Origin: JAJXZP01 sp963787185
GTDB taxonomy: Bacteria; Spirochaetota; Spirochaetia; Treponematales; Rectinemataceae
Reading direction: 5' to 3'
NCBI GenBank assembly: GCA_963787185.1
Contig: CAWBCC010000010.1
Span: 186,001-250,000 of the forward strand
DNA: 64,000 nucleotides
The position numbers and the translations under genes are program-made. Below the pieces are notes generated by a model. That model worked only from the letters and a program-made list of their open reading frames with translations. It was not told where the DNA came from and searched no databases. Shown one piece after another: positions 8,026-16,036 of the stretch. Position 1 is the first letter of the stretch. Each line of letters begins with the position of its first letter.

Positions 8026-10005
8026 ATGGATACTCTTGGCATTAAGGCCGTCGCCACGGCGGTTCGAACCTTCTCCATGGACGCCGTCCAGAAGGCAGGC
8101 TCCGGCCATCCCGGCCAGCCCATGGGCTGCGCCGAGCTGGGCGCCACGCTCTATTGCGAAGTGCTGAGTCACTATCCCCAGGATCCCGTCTGGGTCAATC
8201 GCGATCGCTTCGTGCTCTCCGCCGGCCACGGCTGTCTGCTGCAGTACGCGCTGCTCCATCTCTGCGGCTACGGCATCTCCGTGGAGGACATTAGGAACTT
8301 CCGTCGTCTGGGCTCGAAGGCGACGGGCCACCCGGAGTATGGTATCGTCCCCGGCGTGGAAGTGACGACTGGCCCCCTTGGGCAGGGCATCGCGAACGCG
8401 GTCGGAATGGCCGTCGCGGAGCGGATGCTGGCATCTCGCTTCAATTCGGGAAAGACGATCATCGACTACCATACCTATTGCCTCGTCGGCGACGGCGACC
8501 TCATGGAAGGGATCAGCTACGAAACCTGCTCCCTGGCAGGCCACTTGGGCCTGGGGAAGCTCATCGTCTTCTACGATTCGAACGGCGTGACGATCGAGGG
8601 ATCGACGGAGCTCAGCTTCACCGAGAACACCAGGGAGCGCTTCCTCGCCTGCGGCTGGCAGGTCCTCGAGGGAAGCGCCTACGACATCCCGCAGATCCTG
8701 CACTTCGTAGAGGAAGCCAATCGCGAAGCCTCGAAGCCGACCTTGATCATCATGAAGTCGGTAATAGCCATGGGCTCCTGTAACCTGGCAGGTTCTCCGA
8801 AGGCTCACGGCTCGCCGCTCGGCGAGGCTGAGGTCCGGGCAAGCAAGAAGGCCATGGGCGTGCCTGAGGATTCGGAGTTCTACGTGCCCCCGGAGGCCAC
8901 GGAGTACCTCGAGAGAAGGAAGCGCGAGTGGATCGTAAAGTATCGGCAGTGGCGAGAGACCTTCGATTCATGGGTCCGGGAAAATCCCGAGAAATTCGCG
9001 CAGTGGAAGGAATTCCAGAGAGGCCCCGAGCTCGAAGGCCTGAGCCTGCCCCATTTCAAGAAGGGAGAACGCGTCCCCACCCGAACGGCGAGCGGCGAGA
9101 TACTGAAGGCCCTTTCCGGCCGATTCGCTTGCCTCGTCGGCGGATCGGCCGACCTGTCGCACTCGACGTCGACTAACGTGTACGAGAAGGATGTCTTCTC
9201 CTCGGAGAACCCCGGCGGGAGGAGCCTCTATTTCGGGATACGCGAGCACGCGATGGCCGCCATAGCCAGCGGAATCGCCGTCGACCGCCTATTCAAGGTC
9301 TTCTGCTCGACCTATCTGGTCTTCAGCGACTACATGAGGCCCTCCATCAGGCTTGCCGCCATGATGAAGCTCCCCGTCGTCTATGTCTTCACGCACGACT
9401 CGATACTCGCGGGCGAGGACGGACCTACGCACCAGCCCGTCGAGCAAGTTGCGTCCCTGCGGGCGATCCCGGGTCTCTCTGTCCTGAGGCCGGGCGACGC
9501 CGAGGAGACTCGTATCGCCTGGGAGATGGCTATCTCGTCGACCAGGGGGCCCACGGCCCTGATCCTCAGCCGCCAACCGCTCGAGGTCTACGAAAAAGCC
9601 GACACGCTGTGGGAGAAGACCCTGCAATCCGGTGCGTACGTCGTCTCCGATTCGACGGGAAAGCCCGAGACGGTCATCATCGCCTCGGGATCGGAAGTCG
9701 AGCTCGCCCTCGAGACCAAGCGCTGCCTGGGAGACGAACGGATCAGGGTCGTGTCGATGATGTGCAGGGAGCTGTTCCTGAGCTCGCCGCAGAGCCTCCG
9801 CGAGAGGATCGTCCCCGCCGGGACGAGGCGGGTCGTGATCGAAGCGGGCGTCTCTCTGGGCCTGGAGGGCTTGGCGGAAGACACGGGCATAATCGTCTCG
9901 GTCGATTGCTTCGGCAAGTCGGCACCGATAGAAGACCTACGCAGAGCGTACGGCCTCGATCCCGAGGTCATCGCCTCGAGGATCAAGAGCATGGAGCGCC
10001 GCTGA
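8026..10005 (+). CDS. tkt: Transketolase
   Basis: 659 residues, the full single-chain length. It transfers two-carbon ketol units between pentose and other sugar phosphates using thiamine diphosphate. The ThDP/Mg motif GDGDLMEG is at about residues 155-162, SGHPG at 26-30, the catalytic-glutamate region FGIREHAM near 400-408 and the GEDGPTHQP loop near 462-470. The start ATG has AGGGAG upstream. It lies between the sugar-responsive regulator and a xylulokinase-like gene. This dedicated copy probably feeds xylulose 5-phosphate from the imported sugar into the pentose phosphate pathway. An additional housekeeping copy elsewhere is possible and cannot be judged here. Confidence 0.95.
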   Translation: MDTLGIKAVATAVRTFSMDAVQKAGSGHPGQPMGCAELGATLYCEVLSHYPQDPVWVNRDRFVLSAGHGCLLQYALLHLCGYGISVEDIRNFRRLGSKATGHPEYGIVPGVEVTTGPLGQGIANAVGMAVAERMLASRFNSGKTIIDYHTYCLVGDGDLMEGISYETCSLAGHLGLGKLIVFYDSNGVTIEGSTELSFTENTRERFLACGWQVLEGSAYDIPQILHFVEEANREASKPTLIIMKSVIAMGSCNLAGSPKAHGSPLGEAEVRASKKAMGVPEDSEFYVPPEATEYLERRKREWIVKYRQWRETFDSWVRENPEKFAQWKEFQRGPELEGLSLPHFKKGERVPTRTASGEILKALSGRFACLVGGSADLSHSTSTNVYEKDVFSSENPGGRSLYFGIREHAMAAIASGIAVDRLFKVFCSTYLVFSDYMRPSIRLAAMMKLPVVYVFTHDSILAGEDGPTHQPVEQVASLRAIPGLSVLRPGDAEETRIAWEMAISSTRGPTALILSRQPLEVYEKADTLWEKTLQSGAYVVSDSTGKPETVIIASGSEVELALETKRCLGDERIRVVSMMCRELFLSSPQSLRERIVPAGTRRVVIEAGVSLGLEGLAEDTGIIVSVDCFGKSAPIEDLRRAYGLDPEVIASRIKSMERR

Positions 10006-10065
10006 TCGATTCGGGGGCGGCCCTGAGCCCCGGGGAGCGCCTAAGCGGCGGAGAGGCAGAATTTC

Positions 10066-11577
10066 GTGGATTGCTATATAGGAATCGATCTCGGGACATC
10101 GAGTGTGCGGACGCTCGCGCTCGGCGAGGACGGAAACGTCCTCGCCGTCCAAGGCCGCAACTACGCGATCCTCGAACCGAAGCCCGGATTTGCCGAGCAA
10201 TCGATGGAAAAATGGTGGGAGGCCACGGTCGATTGCCTGCGACGGCTCTTGAGGCTCGAGAAACTGCGGGGTGTTCGAGTCCGCTCGGTCGGCCTCTCTG
10301 GCCAGATGCATGGCCTCGCTCTCCTCGACCGCGACGGAAATCCTCTTCGTGACGCTATCATCTGGCCCGACAGACGCTCCGCCGGCATCTGCCAGGAATG
10401 GGCGCGAACTATCGGCGCGGACGCGATAGGCGCCATAACTGGCCTGCCCCTCGCGACGGGCTTCATGGCGCCCTCCCTGGCCTGGGTAAAGAGGAACGAG
10501 CCTCACCTCTACGCCGATGCCGGATACGCCCTCCTCCCGAAGGACTACATCCGATACCGCTTGACGGGGAAGATTGCGACCGATGTGACCGACGCCTCCG
10601 GCAGCCTCCTCTTCGATGTTGCGTATCGTCGATGGTCCCGCGAGCTGCTGAAAAAATTCGACCTCGACGAGCGACTTCTCCCTCCGATCGCAAATGCGAC
10701 GGAGCTCGCCGGAGAGATATCCGAATCGACCGCCGAGGCGACGGGACTCCGCGCGGGGACCCCGGTTGCGGCGGGCGGCGCGGACATCGCCATGACGGCC
10801 CTCGCGCTCGGGATCGGCCAGCCGGGAACCGTGGCGGTGTCGATCAGCACAGGAGGCACCGTCATCACGGGGATCGACCGGCTGGCCATCGACCGTCGGA
10901 TGCACACCTTCTGCGGGGCGGACCGCGATCGTTGGATACTCATGGGTGCTACTCTTTCCGCCGGGCTCTCGCTCTCGTGGTTCGTGCGCAACGTCGCCAT
11001 TCCCCTCGGCACCAAGACGGGCGACGAGGATGAAACGGTCATCGAGAGGCTCTCGCGTGAAGCCGAAGGAGTGCCCGCAGGATCGGAAGGCCTGCTCTTC
11101 GCTCCCTACCTCTGCGGAGAGCGGACGCCCTACATGGACCCACTCGCTAAGGGCTGCTTCATCGGCCTATCCCTGAGTCACGGAAGCGCCCACATAGTTC
11201 GCGCTATCATGGAAGGCGTCGCCTACTCGCTCTGCGATTCCCTGGACATCTTCAGGGAGCTGCACGTCCCGATAGAGACGATACTCTGCTCCGGCGGAGG
11301 CGCGCGCAACCCGCTCTGGCGGCAGATACTCGCGGACAGCTTCGACCGGCCGGTCAAGTGGCTGCGCGGCGAGGAGCACTCGGGGATCGGCGCGGCGATG
11401 TCCGGAGCCATCGCCATCGGCGATTCCGTTTCGGACGCGACGGCCGGCGATTCGGAATCGGGAACGATGCTTCCCGATTCTGCACGGGTGGCCGTCTATC
11501 GGGAGCAACGCGAGATTTACAAGAAAATTCATCCCCAATTGACCGGCATATTCGAAGACCTTGCCAAGATGGCCTAA
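10066..11577 (+). CDS. xylB: FGGY-family carbohydrate kinase, probably xylulokinase
   Basis: 503 residues. The N-terminal ATP-binding lobe starts IGIDLGTSSVR, GQMHGL near residue 80 precedes the catalytic aspartate region, VSISTGGTV marks the second lobe, and SGGGARNPLWRQILAD near 406 is the adenosine-binding FGGY signature. Length and the GQMHGL motif fit xylulokinase best, but other FGGY substrates (L-xylulose, ribulose, polyols) cannot be excluded. The start is GTG at 10066 behind GGAGAGG. It is the third gene of the regulator-transketolase-kinase operon. Together with the importer this gives a complete route from external sugar to pentose phosphate pathway, lacking only an isomerase or dehydrogenase, which is not in the window. 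Confidence 0.88.
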   Translation: MDCYIGIDLGTSSVRTLALGEDGNVLAVQGRNYAILEPKPGFAEQSMEKWWEATVDCLRRLLRLEKLRGVRVRSVGLSGQMHGLALLDRDGNPLRDAIIWPDRRSAGICQEWARTIGADAIGAITGLPLATGFMAPSLAWVKRNEPHLYADAGYALLPKDYIRYRLTGKIATDVTDASGSLLFDVAYRRWSRELLKKFDLDERLLPPIANATELAGEISESTAEATGLRAGTPVAAGGADIAMTALALGIGQPGTVAVSISTGGTVITGIDRLAIDRRMHTFCGADRDRWILMGATLSAGLSLSWFVRNVAIPLGTKTGDEDETVIERLSREAEGVPAGSEGLLFAPYLCGERTPYMDPLAKGCFIGLSLSHGSAHIVRAIMEGVAYSLCDSLDIFRELHVPIETILCSGGGARNPLWRQILADSFDRPVKWLRGEEHSGIGAAMSGAIAIGDSVSDATAGDSESGTMLPDSARVAVYREQREIYKKIHPQLTGIFEDLAKMA

Positions 11578-11654
11578 TCCGCTCGGTCGTGCCTCCAATC
11601 GGCATGACGATCGATAAAATAACCGAACATGCTCGAGTGTAGAAGGAGCTTGGT

Positions 11655-11777
11655 ATGACGCTAAAGCGTATCGACCACATCACTTTGACCGTCAATTGCC
11701 TCGCCCGAGTGATCCCCACATCACGCCGGTATTCCATCGGCGAGCGCCACCTCGGCCGCCCCCGGATCAGCCTTTAG
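11655..11777 (+). pseudogene. 5' stub of a glyoxalase/VOC-family gene
   Basis: A good ribosome site (AGGAGC) and ATG start a frame beginning MTLKRIDHITLTVNCL. This matches the first beta strand of VOC (glyoxalase/bleomycin resistance) proteins, including the metal-binding DH. After about 20 residues similarity ends and a TAG follows at 11775. A MITE begins 48 nt later. The rest of the gene is missing, so this is a deletion remnant. Confidence 0.55.
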
Positions 11778-11825
11778 ACGGCGGCAAATTCGCAATTCCC
11801 GCAGGGGAATTGTGAGGGGACCTTA

Positions 11826-11922
11826 CTGACCCGGCAATTGAAAAGCTGTCATCGCATCGAAAAAGGGCTTAGCCGGGCGGCCCTTTTTCGATGCCCGCGT
11901 CAACTGTTTATTGCCGGGTCAG
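11826..11922. mobile_element. 97-bp miniature inverted-repeat element (MITE), copy 1
   Basis: Perfect 13-bp terminal inverted repeats CTGACCCGGCAAT (11826-11838) and ATTGCCGGGTCAG (11910-11922) are flanked on both sides by TA (11824-11825, 11923-11924), the target duplication expected of IS630/mariner-type transposition. The centre holds a perfect 15-bp stem (11854-11868 with 11880-11894). There is no coding capacity. A near-identical copy lies at 29544-29641. The transposase that moves it is not in the window. Confidence 0.85.
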
Positions 11923-11924
11923 TA

Positions 11925-12277
11925 ATAACCAACCGGGTTATTAGAGGTCCCCCTATACTCAGTTTGTCGGCTGCTTGGCTATAACGGCGCGATGGTTTAT
12001 TTCTGCGACTCGCCTTGGGCCGCGTTCGAGACTGCCCCCACGCCTCCCAGGCGGCAAGGCGAGAAGCATAAGCGGCGCGCGCCATTGGCAAGTTTGCGCT
12101 GCCGAAGATAAATCGCAACGGCGGCTCCTGGGCGTCCACGACCCTGAGGAGAGCCTCTGCCGTCGCCGTCGGATCTCCTTTTTGCCCGCCCGATAGCCGC
12201 CCGAAAACCTGCTTTCGAAGATCGGCATAGACGTCCATTCCCGGTGCGCTCTTTACGCGGCTGCTGTCGGCGTGCAA
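11925..12277 (-). pseudogene. 3' remnant of a short-chain dehydrogenase gene
   Basis: The minus-strand frame reads a segment with GDPTATAEALLRVVDAQEPPLR and LAAWEAWG, typical of the C-terminus of classical SDR oxidoreductases that close with a helix after the Rossmann fold. No Rossmann core (TGxxxGIG, YxxxK) is found upstream, and the open frame runs into the MITE at its 3' end. The frame is probably non-functional. It is next to the AraC/NmrA oxidoreductase pair, so it may once have belonged to that locus. Confidence 0.55.
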
Positions 12278-12418
12278 GAAAGAGCACTTGCAAACAAGGT
12301 GGAGGAACGAGCGCGAGATGCCATTGCTACGATGCTGGCAACCGCCCCGAATGCCAAATTCGCCGACCTGCCGTTCACGAGTCTCATGCTTATTTCAGCG
12401 CTCGCTTGCGATGCAATT

Positions 12419-12457
12419 CCCTCATCATGGCCGCGATAATCACGGCCATGATGAGGG
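12419..12457. other. Perfect 15-bp hairpin downstream of the AraC gene
   Basis: Positions 12419-12433 and 12443-12457 (CCCTCATCATGGCCG and its complement) form a perfect stem with a 9-nt loop, 110 nt past the AraC stop. No U-tract follows on either strand. It may be a bidirectional terminator or the core of another small repeat; no second copy was noticed in the window. Confidence 0.5.
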
Positions 12458-12567
12458 AGACCCAATCCGTTTCCCGAATCTTGGGACAAGCTCTATCCTG
12501 ATACCAGTCAACAATGTCGCATTCCACCTGAATTGAGATCGCTACAAAGGGCCCATTTCTTCGTCTC

Positions 12568-13479
12568 CTAATCGATGACGACCATCCGGTCCTGCAACGA
12601 GGCTTGGCGCATTCGCGTCGCGTCTTTACCGGGCGGAAGTCCATACACTCGGCTGTACTCGTAGCTGAACTGCGAAGGGTTGTTGTAGCCCACGGCGAAC
12701 CCCACGGCGGCTACGTCTTCCCGCTGGACCATGAGCCGGGAACGTGCTTCCTGCAACCGAACATGCTTCTGGTATTGAATGGGACTCATAGCCGTGGCCA
12801 CCAGAAAGTGCCGATGGAACGATGAAGCGCTCATTCCGATCATTCGAGCCAAATCCTCGACGCGAAAGGGTTCAGCATAGTGGGACCTGATCCAACGGAT
12901 GGCCTGGCTGATCCGCGAAAGGCGACCGTCGGTCAGAACGACTTCGCGCACAACGGCCCCTTGGTCACCCGACAAGAGATACCAAAGGATTTCTCTTTCC
13001 ACCAATGGGGCCAGCACGGCGAGATCCCGAGGACGATCGAGTAGCCGCAGGAGCCGGGCAACGGCTTCTATCAACTCGGCTGGGGCCAGTCCGATTCCCA
13101 TGCCCGAGAACGAGATGGCCGGCGCGTCGCTGTCGGCGTCCAACAACAACTCGGCGATCATCGTCGGCTTCAATTTCAAACTTACGGTCATGAAAGGTTC
13201 TTCGGCCGTCGCCGAGACCACCTGGCTCGTAACCGGGAATTCCTGGGAAACGACGATGTACTGTCCAGTGACGCAATCAAAGACTCTGTTGCCTAGTACA
13301 GCCCGCTTGGCGCCTTGGACGACAAGACCAAACATGGGTTCATAGAGGCTCGGCATCGATTCGGTAGGCATTCCGAATGTCATAACCTTAAGGCTTTCCC
13401 AATTCGTATCAACGATCGCAGGCTTGCCGCGGGCTGCGAACCGGGCGATCCATCTTCGGATCTCTTCCAGTGATTCCAT
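12568..13479 (-). CDS. AraC-family transcriptional regulator
   Basis: 303 residues from the ATG at 13479. The N-terminal part matches the AraC_N cupin-like domain (PF06719, for example GLVVQGAKRAVLG). The C-terminal 100 residues hold two helix-turn-helix motifs (RVEDLARMIGMSASSFHRHF and later VGYNNPSQFSYEYSRVYG). The frame is open upstream to 13686 but that part overlaps the divergent gene and lacks similarity. It is transcribed divergently from an NmrA-type NAD(P)-binding gene 193 bp away. This pairing recurs for regulators of this subfamily, so it probably controls that neighbour. Confidence 0.9.
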   Translation of the reverse strand: MESLEEIRRWIARFAARGKPAIVDTNWESLKVMTFGMPTESMPSLYEPMFGLVVQGAKRAVLGNRVFDCVTGQYIVVSQEFPVTSQVVSATAEEPFMTVSLKLKPTMIAELLLDADSDAPAISFSGMGIGLAPAELIEAVARLLRLLDRPRDLAVLAPLVEREILWYLLSGDQGAVVREVVLTDGRLSRISQAIRWIRSHYAEPFRVEDLARMIGMSASSFHRHFLVATAMSPIQYQKHVRLQEARSRLMVQREDVAAVGFAVGYNNPSQFSYEYSRVYGLPPGKDATRMRQASLQDRMVVID

Positions 13480-13672
13480 GGTTCTATCAAACCCGCGGAG
13501 TGTCAGGAAAGCAAGACGAATTCTCAACCAGCCGTCACATTGACAGGATTCAGCAAGAAGTTGCCAGGACTCCTGTACCGTCGGAGGCCCCCATACAGTA
13601 TCTCTATAACAGGTCGAAAGTAGAAGCGGGTCAAATCGCAAAGGTTTGGCCCACAAGGGAAGGAAGGAACAT
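13480..13672. promoter_or_regulatory. Shared control region between AraC regulator and NmrA-type gene
   Basis: This 193-bp divergent gap must contain both promoters. I see no palindrome strong enough to name an operator and no near-consensus -35/-10 pair; AraC sites are usually poorly symmetric direct repeats. Confidence 0.4.
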
Positions 13673-14551
13673 ATGATCGTACTCACTGCACCAACGGGCC
13701 TGATCGGCCATCAGGTGCTCAAGAATGTTCTCGCCGGCGGCGAGGCTGTCCGTGTCATCGTCCGGGACCCCTCGAGGCTCCCGGCAGACATGCTCAAGCG
13801 CGTCGAGGTCGTCCAGGGATCGCACGGTGACGCCGCCACTGTCAACAAAGCGTTCGCGGGTGCCGACACCGTGTTCTGGCTCGTGCCTCCGGACTCCCGG
13901 GCCGACAGCGTCATGGATGCGTATGTCGAATTCAGCCGACCGGCCTGCGTCGCTTTCCGGAGCCAAAAAGTGAAGCGGGTGGTTGGAATCTCGGCCTTGG
14001 GCCGCGGGGTCAATAAGAACGCCGGGCACGCGACGGCGTCATGGGCCATGGACGAGCTGATTGCCAGTACGGGCGTGGCCTACCGGGCGGTGATCAACCC
14101 TTCGTTCATGGACAACCTACTGCGCCAGGCCGAGGCCATCAAGGCCCAAGGTATGTTCTTCTCGCCGGTTTCCGGGGACCTCAAGGCTCCGACCTGCGCC
14201 ACCCGGGACATCGCCGCCGTTGCAGCCAAGCTGCTCCTCGATCACTCCTGGAGCGGGAGCGCTAGCGTCCCGGTCTTGGGCCCCGAGGACCTGTCGTTCA
14301 ACGACATGGCAAAAATCATGTCGGAGGTGCTGGGAAAACCGGTGCGCTTCCAGCAAATCCCTAACGAAGCGTTCAAGTCCAGGCTGATCGGATTCGGGAT
14401 GTCTGACGTCATGGCGCAGGCCATGCTCGACATGCAGGTGGCCAAAAACGAAGGTCTCGACAATGCCGAGCCACGCACTGCCCAGTCCACCACTCCCACG
14501 AGCTTCCGGCATTGGTGCCAGGAAGTCTTGAAACCCGCAGTCCTCGGCTGA
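13673..14551 (+). CDS. NAD(P)H-binding protein, NmrA/atypical SDR family
   Basis: 292 residues. The N-terminus MIVLTAPTGLIGHQVL is the glycine-rich dinucleotide-binding loop of NmrA-like atypical SDRs, followed by VIVRDPSRLP, where NADP-preferring members carry arginine. The family includes redox sensors and quinone or ketone reductases, and no YxxxK catalytic pair is obvious. The ATG at 13673 has AAGGAAGGAA upstream and fits the beta-strand start; nine in-frame codons precede it. It is divergent from the AraC gene that probably regulates it. The last 20 bp of the gene and the sequence after it are repeated at 44202-44291. Confidence 0.82.
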   Translation: MIVLTAPTGLIGHQVLKNVLAGGEAVRVIVRDPSRLPADMLKRVEVVQGSHGDAATVNKAFAGADTVFWLVPPDSRADSVMDAYVEFSRPACVAFRSQKVKRVVGISALGRGVNKNAGHATASWAMDELIASTGVAYRAVINPSFMDNLLRQAEAIKAQGMFFSPVSGDLKAPTCATRDIAAVAAKLLLDHSWSGSASVPVLGPEDLSFNDMAKIMSEVLGKPVRFQQIPNEAFKSRLIGFGMSDVMAQAMLDMQVAKNEGLDNAEPRTAQSTTPTSFRHWCQEVLKPAVLG

Positions 14552-14618
14552 GCGGAGTGCGTCCAACCTAGTCAAATCCGGACGGCGGTCCCAGGAGCTT
14601 GGGAGCGCCGTTTTTGCA
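14530..14618 (+). terminator. Repeated terminator cassette, copy 1
   Basis: A stem formed by ACGGCG-TCCCA and its complement (about 14582-14611, one internal mismatch) followed by TTTTTGC is a good rho-independent terminator for the NmrA-type gene. The whole segment 14530-14618 is about 85% identical to 44202-44291, including sequence before the hairpin. It is therefore a dispersed repeat as well as a terminator. Confidence 0.65.
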
Positions 14619-14815
14619 TTCTTGGTGCGCAGGACGCTCATTATGGAGGCGCAGAATTGAAGATCACGTAGCCCGATAGGTGCCGTCGAAAGCATTCTGC
14701 TGGTCCTGCATCTTTATTCGTCCTCTCCCGCCCTAACGGGAGGAATTGCTCCCAGCCCTTGCCTCGCACCCTTCATACATCCCCACGATATGAAACTTAA
14801 GTACGGCAACGTGCC

Positions 14816-15264
14816 TTGCATAGTAAAACGTTCTTCACCTTGTCCGGAGCCGATTCGGGAGCGGTGATAGCCAAGGACGTCGGCTATCCCGCGACGCTGA
14901 CGATCAAGGACGGGTTCGGCAATGCCGGCAGCGTGAAGAGCGTCATTTCCGCCGATACTAACGGGATCCGCGTGTCGAGCATCGTCTTCAAGCCCTACAC
15001 CGCGGACTCCAAGGATGTGCCTGCCGACAGGGCCGCGCGCAACCTCGCCAACCTCGATCTTCTGGTCTCTAAGCTCTCCCGCTTTCCCGACCACAAGATC
15101 AGGCTCGAAGGCCATACGGTAATGACCTACTGGCACAACAAGACATTGGGCGCGGCCGAGCAGAAATACGTGCTCATCCCGCTCTCCAAGGCGAGGGCCG
15201 AAGCCATCAAGGGTGCCCTGGTTAGCCGGGGCATCGCGGTCCATCGATATCTGTCCGGGACCCT
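14816..15264 (+). pseudogene. Internal fragment of an OmpA-domain outer-membrane protein gene
   Basis: The frame reads a DGFGNAGSV segment, then SSIVFKPYTADSKDV, RLEGHTVMTYW, and LSKARAEAIKGALVSRGI. This is the beta-alpha-beta core of an OmpA_C peptidoglycan-binding domain as in spirochaetal surface proteins. The N-terminal signal peptide and the final conserved NRR motif are both missing. After about 15260 the frame runs into antisense of the GmhA-like gene. It has no convincing start. It is a truncated remnant. A different fragment of a similar protein lies at 44409-44545. Confidence 0.65.
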
Positions 15265-15304
15265 TAACCGAGTTTGCCGTTCCATTGCTTCCCAGACTCC
15301 AACA

Positions 15305-15991
15305 TCAATTCTTGACAGATCTAAAAGCATCTCCGCTGGGTGTAGGGAAGAACGCATGCTCTGTCGCAAGGCAGATGGCGTGATAAATAGGAAGATGGAG
15401 TTCCTGTACTTTGTAGGTCTCTTGCTCGGGCACGGAAAGGCAAATGTCGGAATACTTTGCGAGAGCACCGCCGCCACTACCGGTCATGCCGATCACCTTG
15501 AGTCCGAGGGCTCGCGCCGTAATTGCGGCATATACTACGTTCTTCGAGTTGCCCGAGGTCGAGATTCCCCAGAACATGTCCCCCTCGACGCCGTAGCCGA
15601 GAACCTGCTGGGCGAATACGCTTGCGGGATTGACATCATTTGCGAAGGCGGTGAGGAGAGCCGCGTGCTGAGTCAGCGCTATTGCGGGCAACCCCATCTG
15701 AAGCGACTCGGCCACGCGCCCTCCCATCTCGGTATCCTGCGCGATGAGCTTGGCGCGCAGCTCTTGCGGAACCGCGCGCCTCGAAACGAAGCCTTTCATG
15801 AGTTCACCCACAATGTGGTCTGCGTCCGCAGCGCTTCCGCCGTTTCCGCAGATGAGAGTCTTTTTCCCATCGGCAAAGGTTCCGATCAGCATCTCGCAGG
15901 CCCTTCGAATTTCATCTCCGAGCGGCGCTAGAGAGGGGTAGCGCGAAACGAGTGTATTGACGATCACGGCAGTATACTGTTCGCCTTCCAT
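15305..15991 (-). CDS. gmhA: SIS-domain phosphosugar isomerase, GmhA-like
   Basis: 228 residues. Residues 48-60 (CGNGGSAADADHI) and 144-150 (STSGNSK) are the phosphate-binding loops of sedoheptulose 7-phosphate isomerase, which makes D-glycero-D-manno-heptose 7-phosphate. The length is slightly above that of classical GmhA (about 195). It is the last gene of the long leftward operon that also carries a heptokinase-like/HAD fusion, supporting a role in a heptose or related long-chain sugar pathway. No HldE-type adenylyltransferase is present, so the product may not be ADP-heptose. The minus-strand start lies 45 nt after the 371-aa gene. Confidence 0.8.
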   Translation of the reverse strand: MEGEQYTAVIVNTLVSRYPSLAPLGDEIRRACEMLIGTFADGKKTLICGNGGSAADADHIVGELMKGFVSRRAVPQELRAKLIAQDTEMGGRVAESLQMGLPAIALTQHAALLTAFANDVNPASVFAQQVLGYGVEGDMFWGISTSGNSKNVVYAAITARALGLKVIGMTGSGGGALAKYSDICLSVPEQETYKVQELHLPIYHAICLATEHAFFPTPSGDAFRSVKN

Positions 15992-16036
15992 ATCTGTTCC
16001 TTTTTGAATGGTCTTGACCGACAGGCCATTGTGTCA

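Noticed and set aside
12390..12501. Hairpin at 12419-12457 considered as a third MITE copy
   Set aside because: It lacks the CTGACCCGGCAAT termini and TA flanks of the two true copies.
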